64,000 nt of DNA, taken from assembly GCA_002110485.1 (NCBI GenBank), contig MOWL01000046.1, forward strand, positions 558,001 through 622,000, given 5' to 3'. Shown here one piece after another: positions 29,203-40,374 of this stretch. This DNA comes from Emergomyces orientalis (Eukaryota; Ascomycota; Eurotiomycetes; Onygenales; Ajellomycetaceae). The notes under the pieces are model-generated. The model was not told the DNA's origin. It did not search any database and worked only from the letters and a program-made list of their open reading frames with translations. The translations under genes were made by a program, and so were the position numbers. The first letter of the stretch is position 1; every line of letters begins with the position of its first letter.

Positions 29203-31541
29203 ATGACGTCTACAGAGAACCCCATGAGCAATGGTGATGCCGCAATAGTCAGAGAGCTTTGGCGCCCTTCAAGCCCCGAGTCTACTAAAATCCACAAGTT
29301 CATGTCCCTCGTGAACCAGAAATATGGTCTAAACCTGGACAACTATCATGATCTGTGGGATTGGAGTGTTTCTGAGCCATCGAGCTTCTGGGAAGAAGTA
29401 TGGCATTTCACGGGTGTTAAGGCGCAAAAGACATATGATAAGGTGTGTAGAATAAGAGTCATATCTTCATACCCCATTCTCACTTCTCAAATTCAGCGAA
29501 CGAAATAATACCCCCCGCCAAACAAAAAAATAAAATAAAATAATTGATTTTTACACTGGATTAACATGTCCCTCCATCTTTCCAGGTCCTAGATAAGGAT
29601 ACGTCTCTCTTCCCCAAACCAGTCTTTTTCGAAGGCAGCCTCCTCAATTTCGCCGAAAACCTTCTCTTCCCCGCAAGCAACCCGGATGAAAACTCCGTCG
29701 CAGTGATTGCCGCAACCGAATCCACCCGAGAACACATTTCATGGAAAGATCTCCGAGAGCGCGTTCGACGCTGTGCGCTATCTCTGCGGGAAGCGGGCGT
29801 GGTGAAGGGGGACCGTGTCGCTGGCTTCGTGGGCAATCATGCAAATACCGTGATCGCCATGCTCGCAGCTACCTCCATAGGAGCCCTGTGGAGTGCTGTC
29901 TCAACCGATACGGGTGTGCATGCCGTGCTGGAACGGTTGCGCCAGATTGAACCGGTCGTTCTCTTCGTCGACAATGCATCCCCGTACAATGGAAAGGTTC
30001 ATCCGACACACTCCAAGGTCGTGGAGTTGACGGCAAGTCTTGACTCATTGCGCTGTGTAGTGGTCTTCGATGCCGTGCAAGGGTATGACTTCGATGTAGA
30101 ATCGATCAAATCGCCAAATGGTAGATCTGCCACCTTCTCTGAATTCCTCACTTCGCCGCAAAATTCGTCCGCGCCGCTGCGGTTCGAGCCCCTCCCGCCT
30201 GACCACCCGGTCTATATCCTATATTCGTCAGGTACAACAGGTGCCCCCAAGCCAATTGTCCATGGTGCCCTTGGCACGCTCATACAGCACAAGAAAGAAC
30301 ATGCCCTACATAGCGATATCGGGCCCGGGGATCGGCTGTTCTACTTCACCACCACAACCTGGATGATGTGGCACTGGCTTGTTTCCGCTCTGGCAAGCGG
30401 CGCAAGCATAGTTGTTTATGATGGCTCTCCGTTCCGGCCGCTGGACGCAGAAAATGGAAAGGGGGATATGGCCATGTCTCGACTCATCGACGAACTACAC
30501 ATCACCCACTTCGGGACTTCCGCAAAATACCTCTCGGTCCTCGAACAGTCCGTCCTAAACCCAACAAAACACCCTCACAGACCCGTTCAATTGAGAACCC
30601 TGAAAGCTATCTTCAGCACAGGGTCACCACTCGCCCCTTCAACATTCGATTACGTATATTCTTCAATCCATCCGGATATCATGCTCGGTTCTATCACTGG
30701 CGGGACAGATATCATCTCCCTCTTCGGCGCGTCCTGCCCCATCCTCCCCGTCTATCGCGGAGAAATCCAATGCCGTGGCCTCGGCATGGCCGTTTCTGTC
30801 TACGATTATGCCGGCAGGGATATCAGCGCCACCGACGACGCGGGCGACCTAGTCTGTACAAAGCCGTTCCCAGTCCAACCAGTGATGTTCTGGCCACCGG
30901 GACCGCTAGGCGAAGAGAAATACCGCAAAAGCTACTTCGACGCCTTCGGCCCGTCAACTTGGCACCATGGCGATTTCGTGAAAATCAACAGCAAGACGGG
31001 CGGGATGGAGATGCTAGGTCGAAGTGACGGGGTGCTCAAGCCGGCTGGTGTCAGATTTGGAAGTGCGGAGATATATAATGTCATCCTGAAGCATTTTGCG
31101 GATGAAGTTGAGGATTCGCTGTGTATTGGACGGAGACGGAATGGAATTGAGAACGATGAAACTGTCGTGCTCTTTGTTAAGTTGGCCAAATCTTCCGCCT
31201 CGTCTGCTTCCTCGGCATCTGTGTCAGCGTCAGTGTCTGCGTCGTCATCGACAGTATCGATACCGGCCGCCGCTACCAATGGCAGTGTGCAGGACATTGA
31301 CACATTGTTCATGCCTCCCGACCTCGCGAGCCGCATACAAGCTACCATCCGCAAGGAACTCAGTGCGCGACACGTACCGGCCATTGTAGACTCGTGCCCA
31401 GAGATCCCTGTGACGACCAACGGGAAGAAGGTTGAAAATGCGGTTAAGCAGATCCTCTGCGGATTGAATATTAAAACGGGGGCTAGCGTGGCTAATGCGG
31501 AGTGTCTGGAATGGTATCGGAAATGGGCTGCGGAACACTGA
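29203..31541 (+). CDS. Acetoacetyl-CoA synthetase
   Basis: Two exons, 29,203-29,442 and 29,586-31,541, 731 residues. It activates acetoacetate to acetoacetyl-CoA with ATP in the cytosol, feeding ketone bodies or amino-acid breakdown products into sterol and lipid synthesis. The N-terminal ACAS_N segment is near residues 45-70 (WDWSVSEPSSFWEEVWHF). The adenylate-forming signature YSSGTTGAPKP is at about 293-303, STGSPLAP and ITGGTDI further on, the hinge GDFVKI and GRSDGVLKPAGVRFGSAEIY near 480-505, and the C-terminal catalytic lysine region TTNGKKVENAVK near 690. ITGGTDI with the ACAS_N layout is that of acetoacetyl-CoA rather than acetyl-CoA synthetase. Unusual: a Ser/Ala/Val-rich insert at about 615-645 in the mobile C-terminal domain. 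Confidence 0.92.
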
Positions 31542-32049
31542 TGAAGATCTTTTAAGTTAATTTTTTCAATTTTTTTTTCAATTTTTTTTTCAGAAGGGGA
31601 GCGACTTTATCCTCACGCGAGTAGATACTAGATAGAGAGGTGGAGGGGTAATCAAACCCCATAATATCTAGATATAGGATTGATCTTATACTAGAATACA
31701 GATTATATTGGCGTTATTGGGTATTGGTTATTTATCTTCATCGCGATATGCCTCTTGTACCCTAATTATCCTATACCCAATTATTACCCGTAGATCGATT
31801 AATTCCAAATTTCCTCCAACTAAAAGTAAAATAAAAAAAAGTCTCTAGATATCACCAATTCTCATGGTTTCCCCCCCCGGAGCAGTTTCCCGCTAACAAA
31901 AATTACAGCTGACTCAGCGGCTGGATTCTGCCGAAAGCGGTAAGGCAACTCTCTCCCGTTCCCTGTTATTTGACAACTTTTTCTGGAGACAAAACCTTCT
32001 AGATTGAACACACGACTCTATCGGCCGGTTTCCAACAACGAAATATATC
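31542..32049. promoter_or_regulatory. Intergenic region before the alpha-MPP gene
   Basis: About 0.5 kb between two genes on the same strand. It starts with T/A-rich 3' UTR (TTTTTTTTC runs at 31,560-31,590), and ends in the short leader of the next gene. No further feature is seen. Confidence 0.5.
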
Positions 32050-33919
32050 ATGCGTCGTTTAGCAACTAGGGCCGTTACCCCGGCCCGGCACCTCACACGC
32101 ACCCCACGGTCGCTTTCAAGAGCTTTTTCCTCTCACATTGAAACCCAAGCTAAGGTTTGTTAAACTCACCATTCTCCATACTCCGATCTCTCCGCACCAC
32201 AATGACACGCAATGACTGACGAAAAGAAAATTTTGGAAACCCCCGTTATTATAGGACTCCGCCGAACTTGATCAAGTAACAGAACTCTCAAATGGCCTGC
32301 GGGTAGCTACAGAATCTCTCCCGGGCCCCTTCGCCGGCGTGGGCGTATACGTCGACGCGGGATCCCGCTACGAGGATGAGAGTCTCTGCGGTGTCAGCCA
32401 CATCATTGACAGATTGGCCTTCAAATCGACATCGAAGAGGACGGGGGATCAGATGGTCGAGGCGCTTGAGAACCTAGGGGGGAACATACAATGCGCGTCG
32501 GCGCGGGAGTCGCTCATGTATCAATCTGCCAGTTTCAACTCGACCGTGCCGACCACTCTGGCGCTGCTGGCGGAGACGATTCGGGATCCTCTGATTACGG
32601 AGGAGGAGGTGCAGCAGCAGCTAGAGGTGGCGGATTATGAGATTACGGAGCTCTGGGCGAAGCCGGAGATGATTCTGCCGGAGCTGGTGAATATGGCTGC
32701 GTATCAGAATAATACGTTGGGGAATCCGTTGCTGTGTCCACGGGAGAGGCTGGGAGAGATTAATAAGGGTGTTGTACAGAAATATCGGGATACGTTTTTC
32801 AAGCCGGAGCGGATGGTGGTGGCGTTTGCGGGCGTTGCACATCAGGATGCGGTGAGGTTGGCTGAGCAGTATTTTGGGGATATGAAGAGGGATAAACCGG
32901 TTCTCTTCGGACATGGGTCTGAAACTACCCTTTCCGAAGAAGAATTGCGCTCGCTACCTTCCCTCTCGCCGTCTTCAACGACTTCAACATTCTCCACAAG
33001 CCCCTCATCTACCCCCTCCCCTCCCCCTCCCTCACCATCTTCCTCCACTTCCAAAACCGGCGGTGTACTCTCCCACATCCCTTTCCTCAAACACCTCTCA
33101 ACCTCCTCCTCTCACAGCGCCTCCGTCACCCCACTCGACACCTCCCTACTACACCCATCAACTCTAAACCTCCACAGACCCTCCCACTACACGGGCGGCT
33201 ACATCGACCTACCCCCAATCCCCCCACCCGCAAACCCCACCCATCCACGCCTAAGCCACATCCACATCGCCTTCGAAGCCCTCCCCATCTCCTCGCCAGA
33301 CATCTACGCATTGGCTACTCTCCAAACCCTCCTGGGCGGCGGCGGCTCCTTTTCCGCCGGCGGACCAGGCAAGGGCATGTACTCGCGTCTCTACACCAAC
33401 GTCCTCAACCAGCACGGCTGGGTCGAGAGCTGCATGGCCTTCAACCTCAGCTACACAGACAGCGGCCTCTTCGGCATTTCCGCCTCCTGCGTCCCCTCCC
33501 GCATCACCGCGATGGTCGAGGTGATTTGCAAAGAATTGCATGCGCTGACGACGGACTCGCGGTTCTCCGCCTTGCAGCCTGCGGAGGTCAATCGGGCGAA
33601 GAATCAGCTGCGTTCGGCGCTGCTGATGAATCTTGAGTCGCGCATGGTTGAGCTTGAGGATCTGGGAAGACAGGTGCAGGTTCATGGGCATAAGGTCGGG
33701 GTGCGGGAGATGTGTGCGAAGATTGACGCGTTGACTGTGCATGATTTGCGGAGGGTGGCTAGAGAGGTGTTTGGGGGCCATGTGTATAATAAGGGGAATG
33801 GGACAGGGAAGCCGACTGTTGTGGTGCAGGAAGGGATGGTGGAAGGTGTACCGTTGCAGCCGATTCGGTGGGAGCAGATTCAGGAGCAGATTTCTATGTG
33901 GAAGTTGGGAAGGAGATGA
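32050..33919 (+). CDS. mas2: Mitochondrial processing peptidase, alpha subunit
   Basis: Two exons, 32,050-32,154 and 32,255-33,919, 589 residues. With the beta subunit it removes presequences from proteins arriving in the matrix. The N-terminus MRRLATRAVTPARHLTRTPR is itself a typical presequence (Arg-rich, no acids). The M16 peptidase fold follows from about residue 40 (TELSNGLRVATE, GVYVDAGSRYED). The zinc motif HxxEH is lost (HIIDR at about 84-88), as expected for the non-catalytic alpha chain. The glycine-rich substrate loop LGGGGSFSAGGPGKGMYSR near 393-411 is present and is diagnostic. Unusual: a Ser/Pro-rich insert of about 70 residues at roughly 270-340, between the two M16 halves. Confidence 0.94.
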
Positions 33920-35029
33920 GATGGGTGTTTGTCATATATAATCCGGGGTGTTCCTTCCTTTCTTTTTCTTTTTCTTTTCCTGCAGTTGATGTTTTGAATA
34001 TATTTTTGTATTTGCTACGGATGGACTTGTATTTTTGAACGACTGGCGGCATAACCCTCTCTCTCCTTTCATCAATGTTTCAATTACTTAGATAGACGGG
34101 GGTGCATTGTGTTTCATTCCATTTTGCTGTGTTTTATATTTATATTTATATTCTCATTATTATAATGTTGTATGTTTTGTATAATCACAAAAAGGGGGGG
34201 TTGAGTATCATACGGCTTTTGCTGTTCCACCTTTTCTTCAAAAGTGGTAACCTGCGTCTATTTTGTCCTATTTCTATTTCTTCACTGTACCAACGATGTT
34301 ATAACAAGGCGTGTGGACCCTTCTCCCCAAGTATCTCAAACTCCCTTCCCACAGAAAGAGTTGGTATAGGTAGTCGTCCAAATATACACATACAGCACCA
34401 ATACAAAAAAGGATTCTGGTAGAGCTCTCCCGAGGTTTGTCGTCGTGCAAATCCGCTCTATCTTTATTAGACCTACATTGCGATTCTATCGATTTCTCTA
34501 ACTCCAGTCTAACAGAGTTTCTAGATTACTTTACACTAAAAGCTATGGGGAAAACAAAAGAAAAAACGAAATAAAAATATGCTCACAATTGCTGAAAGAC
34601 GAAAACTAAACATGGCATACAGGACAAGAAGCATCCGCTATTCATACTCGCTAGAAATCCCTCACTTTGTCCCCTTTCCCCTTTTTGCTTTTTTCTTTTC
34701 CGCCCAGAAAACGCCAGCCGCACGTATACTCCTATTCCTGTCTCATTGCACATAGAAGCATCTTTTTTGCCATCCATTTCAACCTAGTTCCGATAATCAT
34801 CAGTTCGTCCAGTTCATATAATCAGTTCCCCCCTGGCCAGGCCCAGCTTTCAGAAAATTGACCCAAAAAGAACCCTTATCGTCATTCATATTCCCGTTGA
34901 CGTACCAAGTCGTCAATCAAGCCGTATAAGAAGTTTCACTTTCATCTGGGATCATTCGTAGGCAACCCCCTTCCATTCCGATTCGCTTCCTTCTCCCTAT
35001 CCTAAGCCGTGGGCCCGACAAACAAAATT
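33920..35029. other. Convergent intergenic region, no gene
   Basis: Lies between the 3' ends of the alpha-MPP gene (+) and the hydrolase gene (-). It contains pyrimidine-rich and T-rich runs typical of fungal 3' UTRs. No ORF with coding character is seen. Confidence 0.55.
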
Positions 35030-36121
35030 TCACTCCGCATCCGGAACACCAACCACGACATTCAAGTAAATCGCCATATCCTCCAATTCATCCGGCATAT
35101 ACCAGTGGGCCAGATCATCATACAACATAAACGTGACATTCCACCCAAGCCTCTCCAGCGTTTTCGCAGCATCTTCGCCAAACTGGGGCAAGACATGCTC
35201 ATCCAGGCCCCCATGCGCGATCCAGATGGGAGTCTTGGGAGGCGAGATCTGCAATTGCGATAGCGACTGCGTGTGCGAGTCGCTGGCGACGGGCGGGATA
35301 CCTAGTATAATCTCGCGGAACCAGTTTGTCGCTTTGACCGCTAGCATCGGATCGGGCTTTAGACGCCGCTCTCCCTCAGCCTCTTCCTCAGGATCCTCAT
35401 CCACAATGACGGCATTGCCGGAATCATCACCATCCCCCTCCATCTTACCACCGACCAACGCCATCAACTCCCTCTGAAACGGCAACCAGCCGCTCATAGC
35501 CACACAACCCCCCAACGCCTCCCCACCCCCGTCAACCCCAACATCAAACCCCACCGCCGCCCCCAACGCCACCACAGCCCCCTGACTCAATCCGCCCACA
35601 ATAACCTTCCCAACCCCACCCAAAATCCTCCCTTCCTCCTTCACAAGCTCCAACAAATAATTCACAGACGCCCGCAACCCATCCCGCGCCAGCTCCCACT
35701 CCTTCTCATACACCGGATGCAGCGTCGCCACATCAAACCATTGCGGCATCATCATGTTGCCCCCCGCCGTGGAGCGGCTAATTTTCGCGCTGGGGAAGAC
35801 GAATTTGACGCCGGGAAAGCGCTGGGGTAGTGATGAGCGGGATGGGCTGGAGGGTATGGGAAGCTGGAGCGGGATGGTGATGATGTCCGTGCTGAAGTCG
35901 AGGGAGCAGTCGCCGCGGCCGTGGAGGAGGATTAGGGTGTGGGTATGGGGGCCGCGTGGAGGGATTATGGTGGGCTTTGGGAAGGGGGTGGGGATTTTGG
36001 TGGAAGGGGTGGAAGGGGTGGAAATGGCGGAAGTTGGGGGTGGAGTAGAGGAGGGGATAGAAATGGAGGCAGAGGTGGAGGTGGGAGGTGGAGTTAGGGA
36101 GAGGCGCTCAGACTTGGTCAT
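35030..36121 (-). CDS. Alpha/beta hydrolase, acyl-protein thioesterase/phospholipase type
   Basis: Single exon, 363 residues. The Abhydrolase_2 fold starts at about residue 58 with HTHTLILLHGRGD (oxyanion region). The nucleophile motif GLSQGA places Ser179; HGGLDEHV gives Asp307 and LAHWY gives His339, a complete triad. Members deacylate S-palmitoylated proteins or lysophospholipids, or act as general carboxylesterases; which one is not decided by sequence alone. The N-terminal 55 residues are Ser/Thr/Pro-rich and have no family counterpart, and an acidic insert (about 228-255, DEDPEEEAEGE) separates the core from the Asp. The total is long against about 230 residues for classical acyl-protein thioesterases. 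Confidence 0.87.
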   Translation of the reverse strand: MTKSERLSLTPPPTSTSASISIPSSTPPPTSAISTPSTPSTKIPTPFPKPTIIPPRGPHTHTLILLHGRGDCSLDFSTDIITIPLQLPIPSSPSRSSLPQRFPGVKFVFPSAKISRSTAGGNMMMPQWFDVATLHPVYEKEWELARDGLRASVNYLLELVKEEGRILGGVGKVIVGGLSQGAVVALGAAVGFDVGVDGGGEALGGCVAMSGWLPFQRELMALVGGKMEGDGDDSGNAVIVDEDPEEEAEGERRLKPDPMLAVKATNWFREIILGIPPVASDSHTQSLSQLQISPPKTPIWIAHGGLDEHVLPQFGEDAAKTLERLGWNVTFMLYDDLAHWYMPDELEDMAIYLNVVVGVPDAE

Positions 36122-38304
36122 GATTGTGTCTTGTTTCGTTCTTTCTTTCTTCTTTTTTAATTGCTGTCTCCTATCTCCTTATCGTGTTCCTTGCCAATTT
36201 TCGGAGGGTGTTCAGGCGGGCGGGATAGTGGAGTAGTTTATCCCCCCGCTATCGAAGATCTCTTGTGCCTTTCTCTTTTTCTTCTCCGCACACTCTGCAG
36301 ATGGTGTGAACGTTTTTCCCACGCTTCTCTGACGAAAGAATATCTTCTTGTTTCTTGGCCGTTTCTTATTTGAGCGAACTGTGTTCAAATGCACGTTCGA
36401 GCCCACGCCGCCCCTCCCGGTCACCAATAAGACGATCCGCAGCCGGTTTAATGCAGAGGGGTTCAGCAATCCCGTCGGAGCTTTCTGCAGGGCAATCGAT
36501 ATATCTATGTATATGCAACCACTTCTGTATCTTCTCTTGAGAGAAGGTCTCCTAACAGCTTTTTCCTTTACCTCAAAAGGGGTTATCAGACGAAAATATA
36601 TGCCCCACTTCTCGCCAAGTTAGTGCATACTCGAGGCAAAATAGAATCGAATGGAACGGAAATGGGTGACCCTCCGCTTGACATCATCAGCAATCAACTG
36701 TCTTGGGAGTAAGAGATGCCAATCTGCAAAGAGGAGAAATGATAAAGCAGGTAAGCAGGCATGCTGGTATTGACAGACTTCATTGTCTGGTGGTGATTCT
36801 GTTTCGATATCACATGACCTGTATATTTATAATATATATTACGGAAAAGTATACAGCATAAAAATACGCGAGAGCAATGTGCACATAAATACCTAGGTAC
36901 ATAAATAATGATCTTCCCTTTCTTCTGTCTCTTCCTTCGTGTGGGAGAAATGGCGGAGTTGTTAGTTCTGAGGTGAAGAAGATAGCTAAGTTATACATTG
37001 TGCATACGCAAGTCTCCAGGTGCTTGATTGAACCCACTACTGACTGGAGCAGCCTTCCTTGAGCTCACTTGCCGATCAGCAGCGGGCAGCCCCTGAATGG
37101 CTAAACGAGATCATAGGCTGAAGAAATGGAACCTGAGGAAAAAAAATATCAGTGGGCTCAAAAAAATGAGAGTAAAAATGGACCAGTAGCATCGACTCCA
37201 CCCCAGCCGGTTGCTAGTAGTCTAAAATAAGCAGGTTGGAATATTGGTATTTTTTGAAATGATGAGTTTTAATTGTTTTCCCCGTCTCAATTCGCTATTT
37301 TATATCGTTGTTTTTATTCTCCTCTGAAAGGGTTTTATGGAAGACATACCTAAGTAATTGTTCACACATATTCTTATATTTAGTTTTCGGGAAGAGCAAA
37401 AGTAACAGGTACCTCGCTGGGTCCCGTCCTGCGTATGAGGCGGTAATATATTAGAGTTTAGCGAGCAATTATTCCGTTTCAAGGACTGTAATACTAAGCT
37501 TCTGCCCAATCACATCCTCGTAATCAGCGTCTAGGCATTGACATTCCCGTACCATCCCCTGCACAAGCGTAATTTTCGGTACGGGTTCTGTATGGCCCAA
37601 AGTACCAAGTACCTCAGCCTCAGCCTTCAGGGCAATCCGAGGGTCAAATAATCTCATATCTTCCTCCTCTCCACTTTATCCTTTATCCATCCTCCTTTCT
37701 TCTTCTTCTTTCTCTTCAGACACAATCCTTCCTGACACTCTCTGGCATCCTCCTGTGTCTCCGTGTGTCTCTGTGTGTTCAACGAGATGCTTTTGCTGCA
37801 TCCAGCCCTGAATTGCTAAGCCAGAGAGCGTCCTGCTGCCACCTCTAGCTCGTTTCCCCCGGCTCGTCTCGGATCTTTGGGTATGTGCAAATTCCTCGTC
37901 TCCCGCCCCCGAAGGGCCCCTATATGCCATACTCTGATTTTGTTTCTTCTTTCTTCGAAGCCCCCTTTGATCTGTTTCCCTAATTTTATCTTCTCTGTCC
38001 ATCAATTGCCTCATGCTCTCTATATGCTAACTTGATGAGGCTTTGGCTTTGGCTGTCTCTGTGTGTGGCTTGCAGATAGGCGATTTTTTTTTTGTTCCTG
38101 CCTCGTGCTTCTGTGCTACTTCCAACTCGGCGCCGGCTCAGCCCAAGTCCCAGTCCCAGTCCAATTGCAAAAACAGCGTGTGTAGTGTAGCCTGTCTGTG
38201 CTGCCCTAACCGCGTCGCTCTCTCGTCCTCCCGCAACCTAAATCCCTAACTCAGCGCTGGGCTCCATCCATCAATCCCCGCCCGTCCAGTCGTTTGACCC
38301 TGAG
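36122..38304. promoter_or_regulatory. Divergent intergenic region, hydrolase and LCB2 promoters
   Basis: About 2.2 kb between two divergent genes. The 650 bp before the LCB2 start is rich in CT tracts on the plus strand, common in fungal promoters and leaders. The open frames within it (minus strand at 37,469-38,014 and plus at 38,043-38,249) are low-complexity and lack domains or an ATG. No RNA gene is seen. Confidence 0.5.
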
Positions 38305-40374
38305 ATGCCTCGTCGACCTAATAATCCCTTCGCCAGCAACTCCCCTTCCTCGCACCCGCCGTCCTTTTCGTCCGCGAACGAAAAGGGCGGCATTCCTAGT
38401 AATCAGGCACGGTCTTCCTCCGCGAAACCTAACCGATTGAGCCAGCTGTTTTCCACCTCGACCAAGGCCACTCCAGAAGTCCAGACGGCTGCTCAAGCTG
38501 CGCTGCTCGCCGCAAGTGGAGGCTCCCTCAATCCAAACACTTCTCAGATCAGTTCCCCGTCGCTATCCCTACCGACCATCTCCCTTTCCACGGCAACCGC
38601 GGATAGTGCCATCATGGACGTGCCTCCAACCACTCTCTTCCAACCTCCTTCACCGGGGGAAACCCGTCGCCTGGTCAAGCAACACGCTCAGTTCGGGCCC
38701 CTCGGCCACCCTAGTCACCGATATACCTCAAAGCACCAAGGGGGTGAATTCCCAGAACCTATTATGGACGAGCCACCATACTACTATCTTTTCACCACCT
38801 ACATCAGCTACCTAATCCTAATAGCCTTCGGGCACGTGCGCGATTTCTTTGGAAAGCGATTCAGAGAAGAAAATTATAGACATCTCAAACCTAGGAATGG
38901 ATATGGCGCTTTGAATAGCGATTTCGACAATTTCTACATCCGCCGTCTCAAGTTACGTATTAATGATTGTTTTGAGCGACCCGTGACAGGAGTCCCTGGG
39001 CGATATATCACTCTGATCGACCGGACGAGCGATGACCAGAATCGTCACTTTCGCCTTACTGGCACTTACACAGACACTTTGAATATGAGCTCGTACAACT
39101 ACCTTGGTTTTGCACAATCAGAGGGGCCCTGTGCTGATGCTGTCGAGGAAACTATTAAACGATATGGAATCAGTTCCGTGGGCACAAGGGTTGACGCCGG
39201 CACCCAGGACCTCCATCTCGAGGTGGAGGATCTTGTTGCCAAATTTGTCGAGAAGGAGGCTTCTATGGTGTTTTCAATGGGGTTCGGAACGAATGCCAGC
39301 GTTTTTTCTGCTTTAGTCTCAAAGGGATGTCTGATCATTTCTGATGAATTGAATCACGCGTCAATCCGGTTTGGTGCCCGTTTATCAGGCGCGTCGATCG
39401 AAATATTCAAACATAACGATGTCAATGCTCTGGAGAAGAAATTGCGTGAAGTAATTTCCCAAGGCCAGCCGCGCACTCATCGCCCGTGGAAGAAGATCCT
39501 GGTCGTTGTTGAGGGACTGTATTCCATGGAGGGAACCATGTGCAATCTTCCCGGCATACTTGCGTTAAAGAAGAAATACAAGTTCAATCTTTTTATCGAT
39601 GAAGCGCACTCAATTGGTGCCATTGGACCTAGAGGAAGAGGTGTCTGCGATTACTTTGGCGTTGATACGAGAGATGTTGATATCCTCATGGGAACGCTGA
39701 CCAAGTCCTTTGGCGCCAATGGTGGTTACATAGCCGCGGATAAAGTCATCATTGACAAGCTACGAGCATCAAATCCAGCGGTATTCTATGGCGAAACGCC
39801 TACCCCGCCAGTTATTGCGCAAATTTCAACTTCCCTTAGGATAATCAACGGCGAGATCGTCCCCGGCGAAGGCGAAGAGAGACTACAAAGACTTGCTTTC
39901 AATTCCCGTTATCTTCGCCTCGGCCTGAAACGCCTTGGTTTCATCGTCTACGGCCATGACGACTCCCCAATCATCCCCCTCCTCCTCTTCAACCCAGCCA
40001 AAATGCCCGCCTTCTCCCATGAGATGCTCAAACGCAAAATCTCCATCGTCATCGTTGGCTATCCCGCGACCCCGCTGGTATCCTCACGAGCTCGCTTCTG
40101 CGTCTCCGCCGCCCATACCAAAGAGGATCTCGACCGCTTGCTATTAGCATGTGACGAAGTTGGGAATATACTGCAGCTCAAATTCTCTAGCGGGATTGCT
40201 GGCGGGGCGCTGCCACCAGAAATATCATATACGGTAGAGGATGAGCGGAATGGCCGGCAAGGACAACATCAGGAGGCCGCGGGGAAAAAGCATACTCCCG
40301 TTACCCCTCCCCGATGGAGATATGAGGATGTTATCAGGCGGGGCGTGCAGGATGTGAAAGTTCCACTGCGATAA
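38305..40374 (+). CDS. lcb2: Serine palmitoyltransferase subunit 2
   Basis: Single exon, 689 residues. It is the PLP-bearing subunit that joins serine and palmitoyl-CoA to 3-ketodihydrosphingosine, the first step of sphingolipid synthesis, in the ER membrane with LCB1. The first 150 residues are a disordered Ser-rich extension. A membrane segment lies at about 158-178 (YYYLFTTYISYLILIAFGHV). The alpha-oxoamine synthase domain follows, with NMSSYNYLGFA, FGTNAS, DELNHASIRFGARLSGA, LFIDEAHSIGAIG (PLP-binding His/Asp) and the Schiff-base lysine K467 in GTLTKSFGANGGYIA. PPVIAQ and the C-terminal SRARFCVSAAHTKEDLD motif are present. Compared with yeast the N- and C-terminal tails are long. Confidence 0.96.
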   Translation: MPRRPNNPFASNSPSSHPPSFSSANEKGGIPSNQARSSSAKPNRLSQLFSTSTKATPEVQTAAQAALLAASGGSLNPNTSQISSPSLSLPTISLSTATADSAIMDVPPTTLFQPPSPGETRRLVKQHAQFGPLGHPSHRYTSKHQGGEFPEPIMDEPPYYYLFTTYISYLILIAFGHVRDFFGKRFREENYRHLKPRNGYGALNSDFDNFYIRRLKLRINDCFERPVTGVPGRYITLIDRTSDDQNRHFRLTGTYTDTLNMSSYNYLGFAQSEGPCADAVEETIKRYGISSVGTRVDAGTQDLHLEVEDLVAKFVEKEASMVFSMGFGTNASVFSALVSKGCLIISDELNHASIRFGARLSGASIEIFKHNDVNALEKKLREVISQGQPRTHRPWKKILVVVEGLYSMEGTMCNLPGILALKKKYKFNLFIDEAHSIGAIGPRGRGVCDYFGVDTRDVDILMGTLTKSFGANGGYIAADKVIIDKLRASNPAVFYGETPTPPVIAQISTSLRIINGEIVPGEGEERLQRLAFNSRYLRLGLKRLGFIVYGHDDSPIIPLLLFNPAKMPAFSHEMLKRKISIVIVGYPATPLVSSRARFCVSAAHTKEDLDRLLLACDEVGNILQLKFSSGIAGGALPPEISYTVEDERNGRQGQHQEAAGKKHTPVTPPRWRYEDVIRRGVQDVKVPLR

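Noticed and set aside
33251..33781. 176-codon ORF antisense to alpha-MPP
   Set aside because: Antisense shadow of a GC-rich coding region with no independent support.
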